Shown: positions 34,789-44,361, numbered from the stretch's first letter. The stretch: DNA of 64,000 nt from JAICWP01 sp035278025 (GCA_035278025.1 DATEJK010000100.1:62001-126000), one strand, 5' to 3'. The notes: generated from the sequence alone by a model not told the origin. Numbers and translations are program-made.

Positions 34789-36606
34789 ATGGATACAGTA
34801 AATTCGCCGATGGAGACTGCAGGCATAACCAAGTCGGCGCATCCGCATGCTTTGTGGCCCCGTGTTGGCGTTGTGGTGCTTAACTGGAATGGCCGCGAGG
34901 TCCTGGGGGAGTGTCTGCGTTCGCTTGTTGACTCCAGCTATCCCGCTCTGGATATCGTCGTTGTGGATAACGGATCATCCGATGGGTCCGCCGAATTTGT
35001 AGCGACTGAGTTTCCGAACGTTGACCTGATCCGCAATGCCGGGAACGCCGGATTTTGCGCCGGCAATAACCAGGGTGTGCGCAAGCTCCTGCAACGGAAA
35101 TGTGATTATTTCCTAATCCTCAACAATGACACGGTTGTGAATGAGGAGTGCGTCGGACGGCTGGTGGCGCGAGCCGAATCCGCAAAGGACATTGCCGCGG
35201 TTTCCCCGAAGATTCTTTTCTGGCAACCTGGCGATCGCATCTGGTTCGCGGGCGGCACTTTCAATTTCTGGACGGGCCGCAACGGTCACATCGGCTATCG
35301 CAAGCTCGACCTGGCACGGTGGAATAGGCCAAAGGCAATAGACTTTATTTGTGCTTGCGCCATGCTGGTTTCCCAACGGGCCTGGCAGGAAATAGGCGGC
35401 TTCGATGAGCTGTTTTTTCGTTCCGCTGAAGATCTGGATTGGTCTTTGCGCACCCGTCGGGCCGGGTACCGCCTGCTTTATGAACCGGAGGCTGTGGTCT
35501 GGCACCGCGAGTCTTTCGACATACTGCACAACGACGGTCCAGCCCGCCAGATGTACTTCTATACGCGCAACCAGCTAGCCGTGATGTGGAAGCACGGCAA
35601 AGTGCGGCACTGGTTAACCTTCCTGCCATATTTCGGGTTGCGCTGCCTGCAACGAATGCTGTGGGCTAAAGGCGATTCGCAAATGCTGCGCCAGATCTCC
35701 CGCGCATGGAAGGATTTTCTGGCGCTAGTGCCTAGACTGCAACGCTGGCCGCGGCATGCGCATCCGGTTTCCAACATTGGCGCTCCCTGTGAGCAATGGC
35801 AACGTGCATGGAGGGAGCGTAACCTGCCGCGAGAAGTTGAACTGTGCCGCCATCGCGAGTTGCGGCAGCACCTGGCCAATGAATTGGCAGCCATTTCCAA
35901 TCCTGTGATCGTGGAGGCGGGATGCGGGAACGGCGCCTGGGTCGCTCACCTTCAGCAATCTCGAAACCGCGTACTTGGAGTGGACAACTATGTCCCGGCC
36001 CTGCAGGAGTTGAAGCGGCACTTCCCGCAAGCCATGGCGGTTGCCGCCGACGTGCGCCGCATGCCCTTTCCCGACAACTTCGCCGATGCCTGTATCTCGT
36101 TAGGCGTGGTGGAACACTTTCCCGCCGGTCCGCAGCAGGTCTTGAGTGAGATGCAGCGCATTCTGCGGCCGGGAGGACTTCTGTTTCTGACCGTGCCCTA
36201 CTACAACTGGCTGCGGCGCCTGTTCATACATCCGCTGCGAGCCGGTTACATGGCCCTGCAAAGGCGGGTGCGCCGCCGGCCGCTGCGCTTTGTGGAGTAC
36301 CGTTTCACGCGACACGGCATAACCCGCGCTGTTACGGAAGAGGGATTGCAGGTATTGGCGGTGGCAACCGATGAATATGATGCGCGTGAGCCAAATCTGG
36401 GCTTGGGCCTCTACGTAGATTTACCGGCATTCCGCGGAAATTATCCGGGAGAACTAAACCGGCTTGGCCGCCTGGTGCGAACACTCGGAAATGGCATTAA
36501 TCCATGGTGGATGAGCGGCGGAATCCTGGTGGTGGCACAAAAGAGGACAGCCAACACTAATGCCAAATCCGCCCGCGAGCTATTGTCCGCCGGCCTGGTG
36601 AAATGA
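34789..36606 (+). CDS. GT2 glycosyltransferase fused to SAM methyltransferase
   Basis: 605 residues. The N-terminal GT2 domain (about 20-300) has VVVLNWNGREVLGE, VVDNGSSDGSAEF (metal/nucleotide-sugar loop), FLILNND and SAEDLDWSLRTRRAGYRL. The C-terminal class I methyltransferase (about 365-480) has VEAGCGNGAWVAHL, VAADVRRMPFPDNFAD and LGVVEHFPAG. Rhamnosyl- or other deoxyhexosyl-transferase activity is typical of this GT2 type. Fusion suggests the added sugar is methylated in place. Its stop overlaps the next gene by 4 bp (ATGA). Cytoplasmic face of the inner membrane. Confidence 0.88.
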   Translation: MDTVNSPMETAGITKSAHPHALWPRVGVVVLNWNGREVLGECLRSLVDSSYPALDIVVVDNGSSDGSAEFVATEFPNVDLIRNAGNAGFCAGNNQGVRKLLQRKCDYFLILNNDTVVNEECVGRLVARAESAKDIAAVSPKILFWQPGDRIWFAGGTFNFWTGRNGHIGYRKLDLARWNRPKAIDFICACAMLVSQRAWQEIGGFDELFFRSAEDLDWSLRTRRAGYRLLYEPEAVVWHRESFDILHNDGPARQMYFYTRNQLAVMWKHGKVRHWLTFLPYFGLRCLQRMLWAKGDSQMLRQISRAWKDFLALVPRLQRWPRHAHPVSNIGAPCEQWQRAWRERNLPREVELCRHRELRQHLANELAAISNPVIVEAGCGNGAWVAHLQQSRNRVLGVDNYVPALQELKRHFPQAMAVAADVRRMPFPDNFADACISLGVVEHFPAGPQQVLSEMQRILRPGGLLFLTVPYYNWLRRLFIHPLRAGYMALQRRVRRRPLRFVEYRFTRHGITRAVTEEGLQVLAVATDEYDAREPNLGLGLYVDLPAFRGNYPGELNRLGRLVRTLGNGINPWWMSGGILVVAQKRTANTNAKSARELLSAGLVK

Positions 36607-37871
36607 ATATTCTGTTCTTATCGGCGCACTTGCCCTCGCCTCACGCCCGGCAAGCCGGACAAAAAATCAGCTACTATCTCTGCCAGTTTCTTGCCCAGCG
36701 CCACTCCGTGCAACTGCTGGCCCTTTGCCCGGACAGCGAACCTGAAAATTGCGGCGCTGATTGTGCCCAGACGTTCGCCTCCCGTACCGTCATCCCCGTC
36801 ACCGCAGCCTCGCGCCTGCTCGGCATTGTTCGATCGCCCTTTTTGCCCCTGTGTGTCTCGGTCAGGAAGCATACCCGCTTCCGACGCGTGCTTGCTTCCG
36901 CAATGCGGAACAAAGCCTTCGATGTGATTATTTTTGACCATATGGCCATGTGGCAGTATGCGGGTCATGTGCCCTCGACCGCTATTCGGACCGGCATCGC
37001 TCACGATGTGCTTTCGCAGCTCTGGGCCAGGAAGGCGGACAGTAATGGCGGCCTGGCAGCGCGGCTGGAAACGCGACGGCTACGCAATTGGGAGCGGGCC
37101 GCCATCGGCGACCTGGACCTGATATGCGCACTCAGCGCCAAGGATTCTCAGCTCATAGCGGAGTTGGGGGATGGCCTGCCACGCTGCGTTCTGCAGCCGT
37201 GGTTCTCGCGAGCGCCTGACTCGGATCTCCCTGCTGCGCCCGGGGCGGAGCCAGCCCTGATCTTTACCGGCGCATTTGACCGCTGCGAGAATATTGACGC
37301 GGTGAAGTTTACGGTTGCTGAGATTCTCCCGCAGGTCACCCGAGCGGTGCCACAATCCACATTTTATTTAGCAGGCGCCAGCGGTGAAACACTGCCACGG
37401 CAAGTGGCGCGACATCCCGCGGTTCGAGTTGCGGGATTTGTGCCCGACTTGCTGCCCTTCCTTTTGCGCATGCAAATCGCCCTGCTTCCCCTGCGCTTGG
37501 GAGCGGGCATCAAAACTAAAGTGTTGGAATGCATGGCGGCGGGCTTACCGGTGATCACGACACCGGTTGGAGCCGAAGGCATACCGGGGCAGGATGGTGT
37601 CCATTTTCTGATTGGCCGGACAGCTGAGGAACTCGCCGGGCACGCTATTCTTCTGCTCCGCAACCAACCTTTGCGCCATCGCATAGGCGAAAGCGCCAGG
37701 CAGTTTATCCGGATTAATTATGATTTTGAAAGATCCGCCCGGGAATTCGAGCGCATGTTGATGCAGCGCGTTAGCCAGCGGCAATTGGAAACGATGCGAA
37801 TGAACGCTCCTGCGACGAAGAGCGAGTCTGGTATTGGCGCTTCGCGCGCCAGGCAGATACCCCGCGGTTGA
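36603..37871 (+). CDS. GT4-family glycosyltransferase
   Basis: 422 residues, GT-B fold. C-terminal half with LIFTGAFDRCENIDAV, VRVAGFVPDLLPFLLRMQIALLPLRLGAGIKTKVLECMAAGLPVITTPVGAEGI, the donor-binding region of group 1 transferases. ATGA overlap with the GT2 fusion gene shows translational coupling. The last about 33 codons overlap, in convergent orientation, the end of the 37771-39201 ligase-like gene. Sugar donor and acceptor unknown. Confidence 0.9.
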   Translation: MNILFLSAHLPSPHARQAGQKISYYLCQFLAQRHSVQLLALCPDSEPENCGADCAQTFASRTVIPVTAASRLLGIVRSPFLPLCVSVRKHTRFRRVLASAMRNKAFDVIIFDHMAMWQYAGHVPSTAIRTGIAHDVLSQLWARKADSNGGLAARLETRRLRNWERAAIGDLDLICALSAKDSQLIAELGDGLPRCVLQPWFSRAPDSDLPAAPGAEPALIFTGAFDRCENIDAVKFTVAEILPQVTRAVPQSTFYLAGASGETLPRQVARHPAVRVAGFVPDLLPFLLRMQIALLPLRLGAGIKTKVLECMAAGLPVITTPVGAEGIPGQDGVHFLIGRTAEELAGHAILLLRNQPLRHRIGESARQFIRINYDFERSAREFERMLMQRVSQRQLETMRMNAPATKSESGIGASRARQIPRG

Positions 37872-39201
37872 GAAACGCTGTTGGATGCTGCGCGATTGCC
37901 AGGGAAATTCCGCGCATTAACCAGAAAAGCGCCAAGAGTTGCCATACCGCAAGCGAATTCTCAGCCAAGCTCTCCAACAGGATGGCGCCAGAGGCACAGA
38001 ACAGGGCGGCACGCAGGGGCTGCAATTCGGGAATCGATGCCAGCCTCGGGCGGAAATCCGTGCGTAGGGCAGCGCCCACAAGGACCAGAAATGCCGCCAG
38101 GCCGAACACTCCCAGTTCGGTCAGATTCTGTACCACGGAATTGTGAATTGAAAACTGAGCCATGGGATCGGCGAGGGCGCGATCCGGGTAGTTTCGCATG
38201 CCTATGCCAAACCAAGGGCTCGTACAGAACAGGGACAAAGCTTCGTGGTCGGTAATCCAGCGCATATGGACTGTAGCCAGGTTTCGCGAGCTTCTCAGTT
38301 CAAGCCTGTCCATCAGGGCCATGCTCTCGGGCAACGATGCCGTGGACCCCACATCTGGCGGGGCAAAGCGAAAATGAAACAAGGACAGCGAGATCACCAC
38401 TGCTGCGGCACACACCAGTGCAGTCCATGCACGCCGCCGGCCTTCGACTAAGGCTATAAAAAGTGCAGAGGCCAGGAAAAAGGCCAGAATCGGTGTCCGT
38501 GTGCTGGTGAGCGCGATCCCTGCCGCCAGCATCAGGTACCACATTAGCGCTATGCCGAGCTTGGGGGCCGTATCCGCGCGAACATAGCGTAGCAGGGCAA
38601 ACGGCGCTGCCACGTTGAGCACCGAACCGAGGTAGCTGGGGTGTACCCAATTTCCCGCCAGGCGCCCGCGCCAGCCCCAGCCCACGATCCACCACAAGTC
38701 TTCCCTGCGGTACAGGACTGTTAGCGCTCCACGTATGGACGGGAAAGCGACCGCCTGCAGGATTGCAAACAGGACGGTAGATATGGCGAGCGCAACCAGC
38801 ACGTTCAGGCAAAGCTCGAGTTGACGGCGGTTACGTAGAAAAAAATGGGGGAATAAAAGGAAACAGAAGCCCAGCGAAACTTCTATCAGTCCGCGAGTCC
38901 AGTGCAAATGCGAAACACTGTGCCACCCTGACAGGCAAACCGCCAGGAGGTACCAGGCTACTGGAAACACAAGAGGAAATCTCCGCAAGCGGCGAAAATG
39001 TACAGCCGCGAAGCCCGCGAACAGGAGCATGCTCCCGCCCACAAGGATCAATGACGGCGGAACCACTGTACTTCCGCCAACGCTGAACTCGCCGAACAGT
39101 CCCAGGTAGATGGCCGGCAGCACGATGAAGCAAAACAACTTCCAGGCATGACGGTGCATGGTTTTTGATACGCCCGAAATGAGGCTCGCAGATGCGGTCA
39201 T
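37771..39201 (-). CDS. O-antigen ligase/polymerase-like membrane protein
   Basis: 476 residues by the ATG at 39201, with about 10-12 TM helices. A large periplasmic loop (about 250-340) contains the conserved stretch before HNSVVQNLTELGVFGLAAFLVL, as in Wzy/WaaL (Wzy_C) proteins. The start is uncertain: the frame is open to a GTG at 39357, which would run into the divergent gene, and ATG 39159 is also possible. It would join repeat units or attach the chain to a lipid or protein carrier. Its 3' end overlaps the GT4 gene by 101 bp tail to tail. Confidence 0.8.
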   Translation of the reverse strand: MTASASLISGVSKTMHRHAWKLFCFIVLPAIYLGLFGEFSVGGSTVVPPSLILVGGSMLLFAGFAAVHFRRLRRFPLVFPVAWYLLAVCLSGWHSVSHLHWTRGLIEVSLGFCFLLFPHFFLRNRRQLELCLNVLVALAISTVLFAILQAVAFPSIRGALTVLYRREDLWWIVGWGWRGRLAGNWVHPSYLGSVLNVAAPFALLRYVRADTAPKLGIALMWYLMLAAGIALTSTRTPILAFFLASALFIALVEGRRRAWTALVCAAAVVISLSLFHFRFAPPDVGSTASLPESMALMDRLELRSSRNLATVHMRWITDHEALSLFCTSPWFGIGMRNYPDRALADPMAQFSIHNSVVQNLTELGVFGLAAFLVLVGAALRTDFRPRLASIPELQPLRAALFCASGAILLESLAENSLAVWQLLALFWLMRGISLAIAQHPTAFLNRGVSAWRAKRQYQTRSSSQERSFASFPIAAG

Positions 39202-39327
39202 TGCCACAAGCGGAAAAAGTAACCAGTGGACAGTCCCAGAGGTCTGTTTCCACTGCTGTAGGAAGGACACCAGGCTTACGCGAAGGCTACACAAAATTTG
39301 TGCGTGGCCGAAGTACCTATTCGGGCC

Positions 39328-40890
39328 ATGGCAGGAGGCGTCTCGACTGCCCGCCACGGAGTGGTTGTGTTAAGTACTGTTGCCTCTAAAGAGCATTCTG
39401 GTACGATCGCGGAACTCGACCACCAAGGGCACCGGTTTCAGGCGCGGCAAATTTGGGCGGAACAGCTGCGCTGGGCGCTTTTCTTACTTTTGCTGTTGTC
39501 AGTAGCAGCGGCTCCTTTTGCGCCCCATTTCGTCCAGCTTGTTTCGCGAGTTGCTTTGGGATGCTGGATTGCCCGTCTACTCTTGATCAGGCAGGGAGTA
39601 AAAGGCAAGCCTCTGTTCCTTCCCTTTCTCACTTTCTTGGGTATTGCAGGGTTGTCGGCGTTGTCTTCTTATGATCCCCTGCTCAGTTGGACCCGCATGG
39701 GGTGGTTCGGTATGGGGGTACTGATCCTGATTGTGCCCGATGTAGTCCAAAGCAGGCGAAATTTGAAACTGCTGATCCTCGTTCTTCTGGTTTCCAGTTC
39801 AATCAGCGGTATACGCACGGCCTGGCAATACACCGTGGGCATCGGCACCAAACTGGTCAATGTGCGGCGAGACTGTCCTCTAGCCGGCGATGGACTGTGG
39901 TCCGGCGACATGATCCAGAAGATCAATGGGCATCGCACCCGCACACCGAGCCAGTGGCGTCGCGCGCTGCAAATCACCCGGCGAGATCAGAAGCTTATGC
40001 TCCAGGTCGCGCGCAGCTACCCTCTGCAACATTTTGAGGTCGTAATTGAACGCGCCCACATGGACGGCTGGTTGGCTGATCCGACGGCTTCGGTTGCGCG
40101 CGCCACTCCCTTGCGCGCCCAGGGCGGCTTCTACAACTCGATTCCCTACGCCGGTCTGCTCATGGTGCTTGGCGCTTTGTCCTGGGGGCTGTTCCTCACC
40201 GCGCCTACTCTGCCAAGCCGGGTGGCGCTCGGCAGCCTGACCGTTCTATTGGCGACCAGCTTGTGGTTAACCGTGACGCGCGCCTATATAGTCGCCTTGC
40301 TCATATCGGTTCTTCTCATGCTTTCGCAAAGCGCGGGGCAGAAGCTGCGCAGGATCTCGCTTCTAGCCATCATGCTGGCTGTTGCCGGTACGCTGGCCTG
40401 GACGCGCCAGGCCCGCGATCTGCCGGACTGGTACGGCGAACAAAATCAGGCCCGCATCATGATGTGGGAAGACAGTCCGCGCCTGATCCTCAGGCATCCT
40501 GTGCTCGGAATTGGCTGGGACAGCGTTTTCTCACACGGCCTGCAATGGAACCTGCAAGCATACAAGGCCTATCCCGACAAACTGAGCCACTTTCATTCCA
40601 CGCCCATCCAGATCGCGGTTGATTGCGGCATTGTCGGCTTGGCGGCCTGGGCCTGGCTGCTTGTTTCCTGCGGGCGCCTGCTGGTGCGTAACCTGGAGCT
40701 TTCCCGCAAACAGGACTGGTTCTCGCGGGGGTTGGCCTTGGGGTTGTTGGGAAGCGCCGCAGGTTTTGTGATCGCGTCCCTGGTGCACTACACACTGGGC
40801 GATGGGGAAGTCATGGGAACGCTGTGGTTTTTGATGGGATGCGCCGTGGCTCTGCATGCCCAGCTACAAGGTGCCGTTGCACCCGACTGA
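39328..40890 (+). CDS. O-antigen ligase/polymerase-like protein with PDZ-like insert
   Basis: 520 residues from ATG 39328 (a TTG at 39298 is the alternative). Early TM helices lie in about 50-170. A soluble block follows (about 174-242): PLAGDGLWSGDMIQKINGHR, TPSQWRRALQITRRDQKLML. It has the strand-loop-strand pattern of a PDZ domain (the GLxxGDxIxxINGxxxxT type). TM helices resume with YNSIPYAGLLMVLGAL and the ligase-type region RHPVLGIGWDSVF, KLSHFHSTPIQIAVDCGIVGLAAW. Two Wzy/WaaL-like proteins are thus encoded back to back; one may polymerise and one ligate. The PDZ-like insert would sit in the periplasm and could bind a peptide partner (inference). Confidence 0.78.
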   Translation: MAGGVSTARHGVVVLSTVASKEHSGTIAELDHQGHRFQARQIWAEQLRWALFLLLLLSVAAAPFAPHFVQLVSRVALGCWIARLLLIRQGVKGKPLFLPFLTFLGIAGLSALSSYDPLLSWTRMGWFGMGVLILIVPDVVQSRRNLKLLILVLLVSSSISGIRTAWQYTVGIGTKLVNVRRDCPLAGDGLWSGDMIQKINGHRTRTPSQWRRALQITRRDQKLMLQVARSYPLQHFEVVIERAHMDGWLADPTASVARATPLRAQGGFYNSIPYAGLLMVLGALSWGLFLTAPTLPSRVALGSLTVLLATSLWLTVTRAYIVALLISVLLMLSQSAGQKLRRISLLAIMLAVAGTLAWTRQARDLPDWYGEQNQARIMMWEDSPRLILRHPVLGIGWDSVFSHGLQWNLQAYKAYPDKLSHFHSTPIQIAVDCGIVGLAAWAWLLVSCGRLLVRNLELSRKQDWFSRGLALGLLGSAAGFVIASLVHYTLGDGEVMGTLWFLMGCAVALHAQLQGAVAPD

Positions 40891-40893
40891 TGT

Positions 40894-41526
40894 TCAATAC
40901 GCGTTCTTCTGCGAAAACAGCTGGCGGATAGTCAGCACGATAATTCGGAGATCGAAGGCGAAAGTCCAGTTTTTCAGATAGTAGAGATCGTGCTCGACTC
41001 GCTCAACGATGGAGGTATCGCCCCGCCAACCGTTGACTTGCGCCCACCCCGTAATCCCAACCTTCAGATAATGGCGCGTGCTGTATAAAGACACGGTCTG
41101 CATAAACTGCTCAACAAAATACGGCCTCTCCGGCCTGGGGCCGACCACGCTCATTTCGCCCCTAAGAACATTGAAGAATTGGGGTAGTTCATCCAGGCTG
41201 GCAGCGCGCAACCAGCAACCAATCCTGGTACGCCGGGGATCATCGCGCTTCGTCCACAAAAAATCGCTTTTTTCAGGGGCCGCCGGGCTCATAGTTCGGA
41301 ACTTGTACATGCTGAAGGTTCTGCCATTTAGGCCAACCCGCTCCTGAACAAAAAGGACCGGGCCGCGGGAAGTCAGCTTGATGGCAAGCGCGATCAGCAG
41401 CATCAGGGGGGCGGTCAAAATGATAGCCAAAGCGGCAAAGCAGAGGTCGAAGGCCCGCTTGCCGACCACATAGGTAAGCGACTCGACAGGAAGGCGTTGT
41501 TCGAGCCCGCTTGTCCCGGCGCTCAC
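40894..41526 (-). CDS. Initiating sugar-phosphate transferase (WbaP/ExoY type)
   Basis: Transfers a sugar-1-phosphate from a nucleotide sugar to undecaprenyl phosphate, the first membrane step of repeat-unit assembly. 210 residues: a single hydrophobic hairpin (about 27-50), then the catalytic part with VGLNGRTFSMYKFRTM, LRAASLDELPQFFNVLRGEMSVVGPRPE and KVGITGWAQVNGWRG. Start GTG 41526, whose GTGA overlaps the stop of the SDR gene; the longer frame to 41622 lies inside that gene. Last gene of a four-gene minus-strand operon. It ends 3 bp from the convergent ligase-like gene. Confidence 0.93.
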   Translation of the reverse strand: MSAGTSGLEQRLPVESLTYVVGKRAFDLCFAALAIILTAPLMLLIALAIKLTSRGPVLFVQERVGLNGRTFSMYKFRTMSPAAPEKSDFLWTKRDDPRRTRIGCWLRAASLDELPQFFNVLRGEMSVVGPRPERPYFVEQFMQTVSLYSTRHYLKVGITGWAQVNGWRGDTSIVERVEHDLYYLKNWTFAFDLRIIVLTIRQLFSQKNAY

Positions 41527-42527
41527 GAGACCACGGCTCCGGTCGCGATCCGACTGGAGCCGCTGGACGCCATTTCCAGCGTCTTGAAGTACTCCAGGTT
41601 GTAGTAGGCGGGATTGTCCCAATCCTTGAACGCATCCAGATGGACAAAGAGGTGCTGCACGATGCTACGGATGTCGTCGCGCGGATGAAAGCTGAGCACG
41701 TTGGCCGCCCTTTCGATGCTCACCTTGTAGCTGCGGAATTCATCCATGTGCTTGATGCATAGGCGAGGGCGAATTCCTACCTGCGCCTCCACCTCGAGCT
41801 TTACCAGGTCCGCAATTTCGCCCACTGTATAGTTGGCGGAAGCGATGTTATAGATGCCATGCACCGCTGGCGCGCCTTCGATGGCGCGAATGTAGGCGTT
41901 GACCGCGTCTTCAACGCTCAGCACCGGCCGCCAGATGGCCGGATTGTTGACCGTAATCAACTGGTGGCGCACCGCATCCCGGAACATGGTGTTCACGATC
42001 AGGTCCAGGCGCATTCTCGGGCTATAGCCGGAGATGGTCCCCATGCGGAGAGCGATTACTGAGAAATCGCAATCCTGCAGCTGCAGTACTGCCTGTTCCC
42101 CCTGCAGCTTGGAGATGCCGTAGGGATAATGAGCCACCGCCGGGCTTTGCTCGTCGTACAGCCTGTTCTCCGTGTACCCATATACCGAGCAGGAACTGGC
42201 GTACACACAGCGGCGTACCTTGGCCTTTTTGGCTACGTATGCAAAATATGCAGGCGCGGCTGCGTTATAAATGAAGTTTTTACCCGGCGAGAACTCCGCC
42301 ATGGGATCGTTCGAAAGGCCCGCGAGAAAGATGACCTGCTCATAGCCATGCAAATCGTGTACCGTCAAATCGAATAGATCTTTGCGAAGTACGCCGGCAG
42401 CACGCGGCAGGTTGTTCCCAAACCAGAAGAAGTCAACCACATCAACTTCGTAACCCCGCTCCAGCAACTTGGGAACGAGGCTGCTGCCCAGGTAACCCGC
42501 GCCGCCCGCAATGAGGATCTTCATCAT
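41523..42527 (-). CDS. NAD-dependent epimerase/dehydratase (extended SDR)
   Basis: 334 residues. Rossmann motif GGAGYLGS (about 8-15), VDFFW, the middle FLAGLSNDP, and the catalytic SSCSVYG with YPYGISK (Tyr and Lys, about 134-138). Sugar-nucleotide epimerase, reductase or dehydratase. Coupled to the epimerase upstream by an ATGA overlap and to the sugar transferase downstream by GTGA. The exact substrate is not readable, but the adjacent RmlC-like protein suggests a 6-deoxy or branched sugar nucleotide. Confidence 0.87.
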   Translation of the reverse strand: MMKILIAGGAGYLGSSLVPKLLERGYEVDVVDFFWFGNNLPRAAGVLRKDLFDLTVHDLHGYEQVIFLAGLSNDPMAEFSPGKNFIYNAAAPAYFAYVAKKAKVRRCVYASSCSVYGYTENRLYDEQSPAVAHYPYGISKLQGEQAVLQLQDCDFSVIALRMGTISGYSPRMRLDLIVNTMFRDAVRHQLITVNNPAIWRPVLSVEDAVNAYIRAIEGAPAVHGIYNIASANYTVGEIADLVKLEVEAQVGIRPRLCIKHMDEFRSYKVSIERAANVLSFHPRDDIRSIVQHLFVHLDAFKDWDNPAYYNLEYFKTLEMASSGSSRIATGAVVS

Positions 42528-43111
42528 CGCTTTAAACCCTCAGAAGGCGCGACGTACTGCAAACGGCTGGCCGTCGGAGACTGTAGCCATTGCTCCAGGG
42601 TCGGCGCCAGACGGTCTTTGGCCGACACTCTAACGTCGGCGACGGGCCACGGGATGCCCAGGGCAGGGTCATCCCATCGAATACCGGATTCACCCAGCTG
42701 GTTGTAAATGGCGGTGCACTTGTATTGCACCTCCGCCACTTCCGAGAGGACGCAGAAGCCTCGGGCAAAGCCGGCCGGCGCCCAGACCTGGCGGCGGTTT
42801 TCGGCGGAGGCCTCGATGCCAAACCATTGCCCCAGGGTCGGCGCGCCCGGCCTGACATCCACCGCCACCAGGTAGGCGGAGCCCACGGTCACGCGCATCA
42901 GCTTGCCCATGGGGGCGTCATATTGAAAATGCAGCCCACGTACGACTCCGCGGGTAGATTGCGAATGATTATCCTGGAGAAATTCATGTGGCAGTCCCAG
43001 GCTTCTGAACTGATCAGCTCGGAAGCTTTCCAGAAAGAAACCGCGATCATCTTGGAAGGCCTCGGGGACCAGCACCACGACTTCTCCCAGCGCTCGAGTC
43101 TCAATGTGCAT
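42524..43111 (-). CDS. rfbC: dTDP-4-dehydrorhamnose 3,5-epimerase-like protein
   Basis: 195 residues from ATG 43111 (MHIETRALG). Cupin of the RmlC family: FQDDRGFFLESFRADQF, HSQSTRGVVRGLHFQYDAPMG with the catalytic His, AYLVAVDVRPGAPT, WAPAGFARGFCVLSE, and RWDDPALGIPWP near the end. It epimerises C3 and/or C5 of a 4-keto sugar nucleotide. No rmlA, B or D is in the window, so the pathway is completed elsewhere or the protein acts on another 4-keto sugar. Second gene of the minus-strand operon, 46 bp after the GT2. Confidence 0.86.
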   Translation of the reverse strand: MHIETRALGEVVVLVPEAFQDDRGFFLESFRADQFRSLGLPHEFLQDNHSQSTRGVVRGLHFQYDAPMGKLMRVTVGSAYLVAVDVRPGAPTLGQWFGIEASAENRRQVWAPAGFARGFCVLSEVAEVQYKCTAIYNQLGESGIRWDDPALGIPWPVADVRVSAKDRLAPTLEQWLQSPTASRLQYVAPSEGLKR

Positions 43112-43157
43112 ACACAGCACGCAACCAGGGGACGACAATCATCCTTCGCGACCGCCG

Positions 43158-44174
43158 TTATTCGAACAGGCCAAACATGCTGAAGCGCCGTTTCACAGCC
43201 CGGGGGAGCCATCGTTCATTCCGGCCCAGCACCAGACCGGCGAATTTTGCTGCGTCCTGGCAAATCCCAGCACCTCTGGCGGCAATACCGTAATGATTTC
43301 CGGAAATATCCAGCTTGGCCCGGACTGAGCGCAGCCCGTCGCGGAACAGCATGGACCGATTGATGCCGCTCCAGATGTTCAGGCGGCGGTAGACTACGCC
43401 TATATCGAAGTATCGCCGGAAGAGTCGAGCAGCGGAGAACTCGTGGCTGTGATAGACCGCAGCGTCGGGTTCGTAAACGATTTTCCAGCCCGCATCCAGA
43501 ATACGCGCGGCAATGGCGACATCCTCACAAACATTCATATCCTGAGGAAACCCGGTCTGCTGCCAGACTTTTTTTCGGATAGCGCAATTCACGGTCGAGA
43601 AGTGGTAATAGCGATATCCCAGCTTGGCCCGGCAGGCGGCGCTCTTCACCACGCGGGTGGGCCCGTACATTGTGTCCAGCACATCCCGCCGCTCGATGCT
43701 CGCATCCGGGCGCGCCACATGCCGGCCGTACACCGCGCCGACTGTACTGTCGGCGAAATTGCGCAGCAGCGCAGCCAGCCAGGTTTGAGCACAGGGAAGA
43801 GCGTCGGCCGCCAGATAGACCAGATACTCCCCTTGCGCCAGTTCGGCGGCCAGGTTACGGGTGCGGGCATGATGAAAGGCATCGGCGGCAAGGCGGTAAA
43901 GCTTCAACGGATAACCGCTCGCTACCTGTACTGTGTCGTCACTCGATCCCGAGTCAATGAGAATGAGTTCGGGCCGCCCGGGCCAGCTCTGGGCCAACAA
44001 CAAGGGCAGAGATTGTCTGATGTTGTGCGCCTCATTCCTGGCCAGTATCAGAATCGAGACAGTCGGCGCCTCTGACCGCCATACTCTCAAGCACCCTGCC
44101 CGTTCCGCGGCCAGACCCTGTTCAGCTGGTGTCGTGGGCGGGGCATAGCAAACCGGTCTGCTTCCTGTGCTCAT
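43158..44174 (-). CDS. GT2-family glycosyltransferase
   Basis: 338 residues from ATG 44174. GT-A fold: SILILARNEAHNIRQSLPLL, LIDSGSSDDTVQVA, AFHHARTRNLAAELAQGEYLVYLAADALP, and NVCEDVAIAARILDAGW. Rhamnosyltransferase-like. First gene of the minus-strand operon GT2 - RmlC-like - SDR - sugar transferase. A frame open to 44210 adds 12 residues of no family similarity. The 187-bp gap to the divergent radical SAM operon shows no clear promoter that I can mark with confidence. Confidence 0.88.
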   Translation of the reverse strand: MSTGSRPVCYAPPTTPAEQGLAAERAGCLRVWRSEAPTVSILILARNEAHNIRQSLPLLLAQSWPGRPELILIDSGSSDDTVQVASGYPLKLYRLAADAFHHARTRNLAAELAQGEYLVYLAADALPCAQTWLAALLRNFADSTVGAVYGRHVARPDASIERRDVLDTMYGPTRVVKSAACRAKLGYRYYHFSTVNCAIRKKVWQQTGFPQDMNVCEDVAIAARILDAGWKIVYEPDAAVYHSHEFSAARLFRRYFDIGVVYRRLNIWSGINRSMLFRDGLRSVRAKLDISGNHYGIAARGAGICQDAAKFAGLVLGRNERWLPRAVKRRFSMFGLFE

Positions 44175-44361
44175 GCCATGGGTGTTGCATCGGGACAGAC
44201 ACCATTGCACAGTTCCGCGTTACGTAATTTTCTTTAGACATCTTTCCTGTAACTTCTTCCGCCTGTTGGCCGTCAGACCACAACGAGCGAAATGAACTTG
44301 GCACTCAAGAAAGAATTGAACTAGACGAAGGAGCCACGGCGGTCATCAGGCGAGGAACCAG

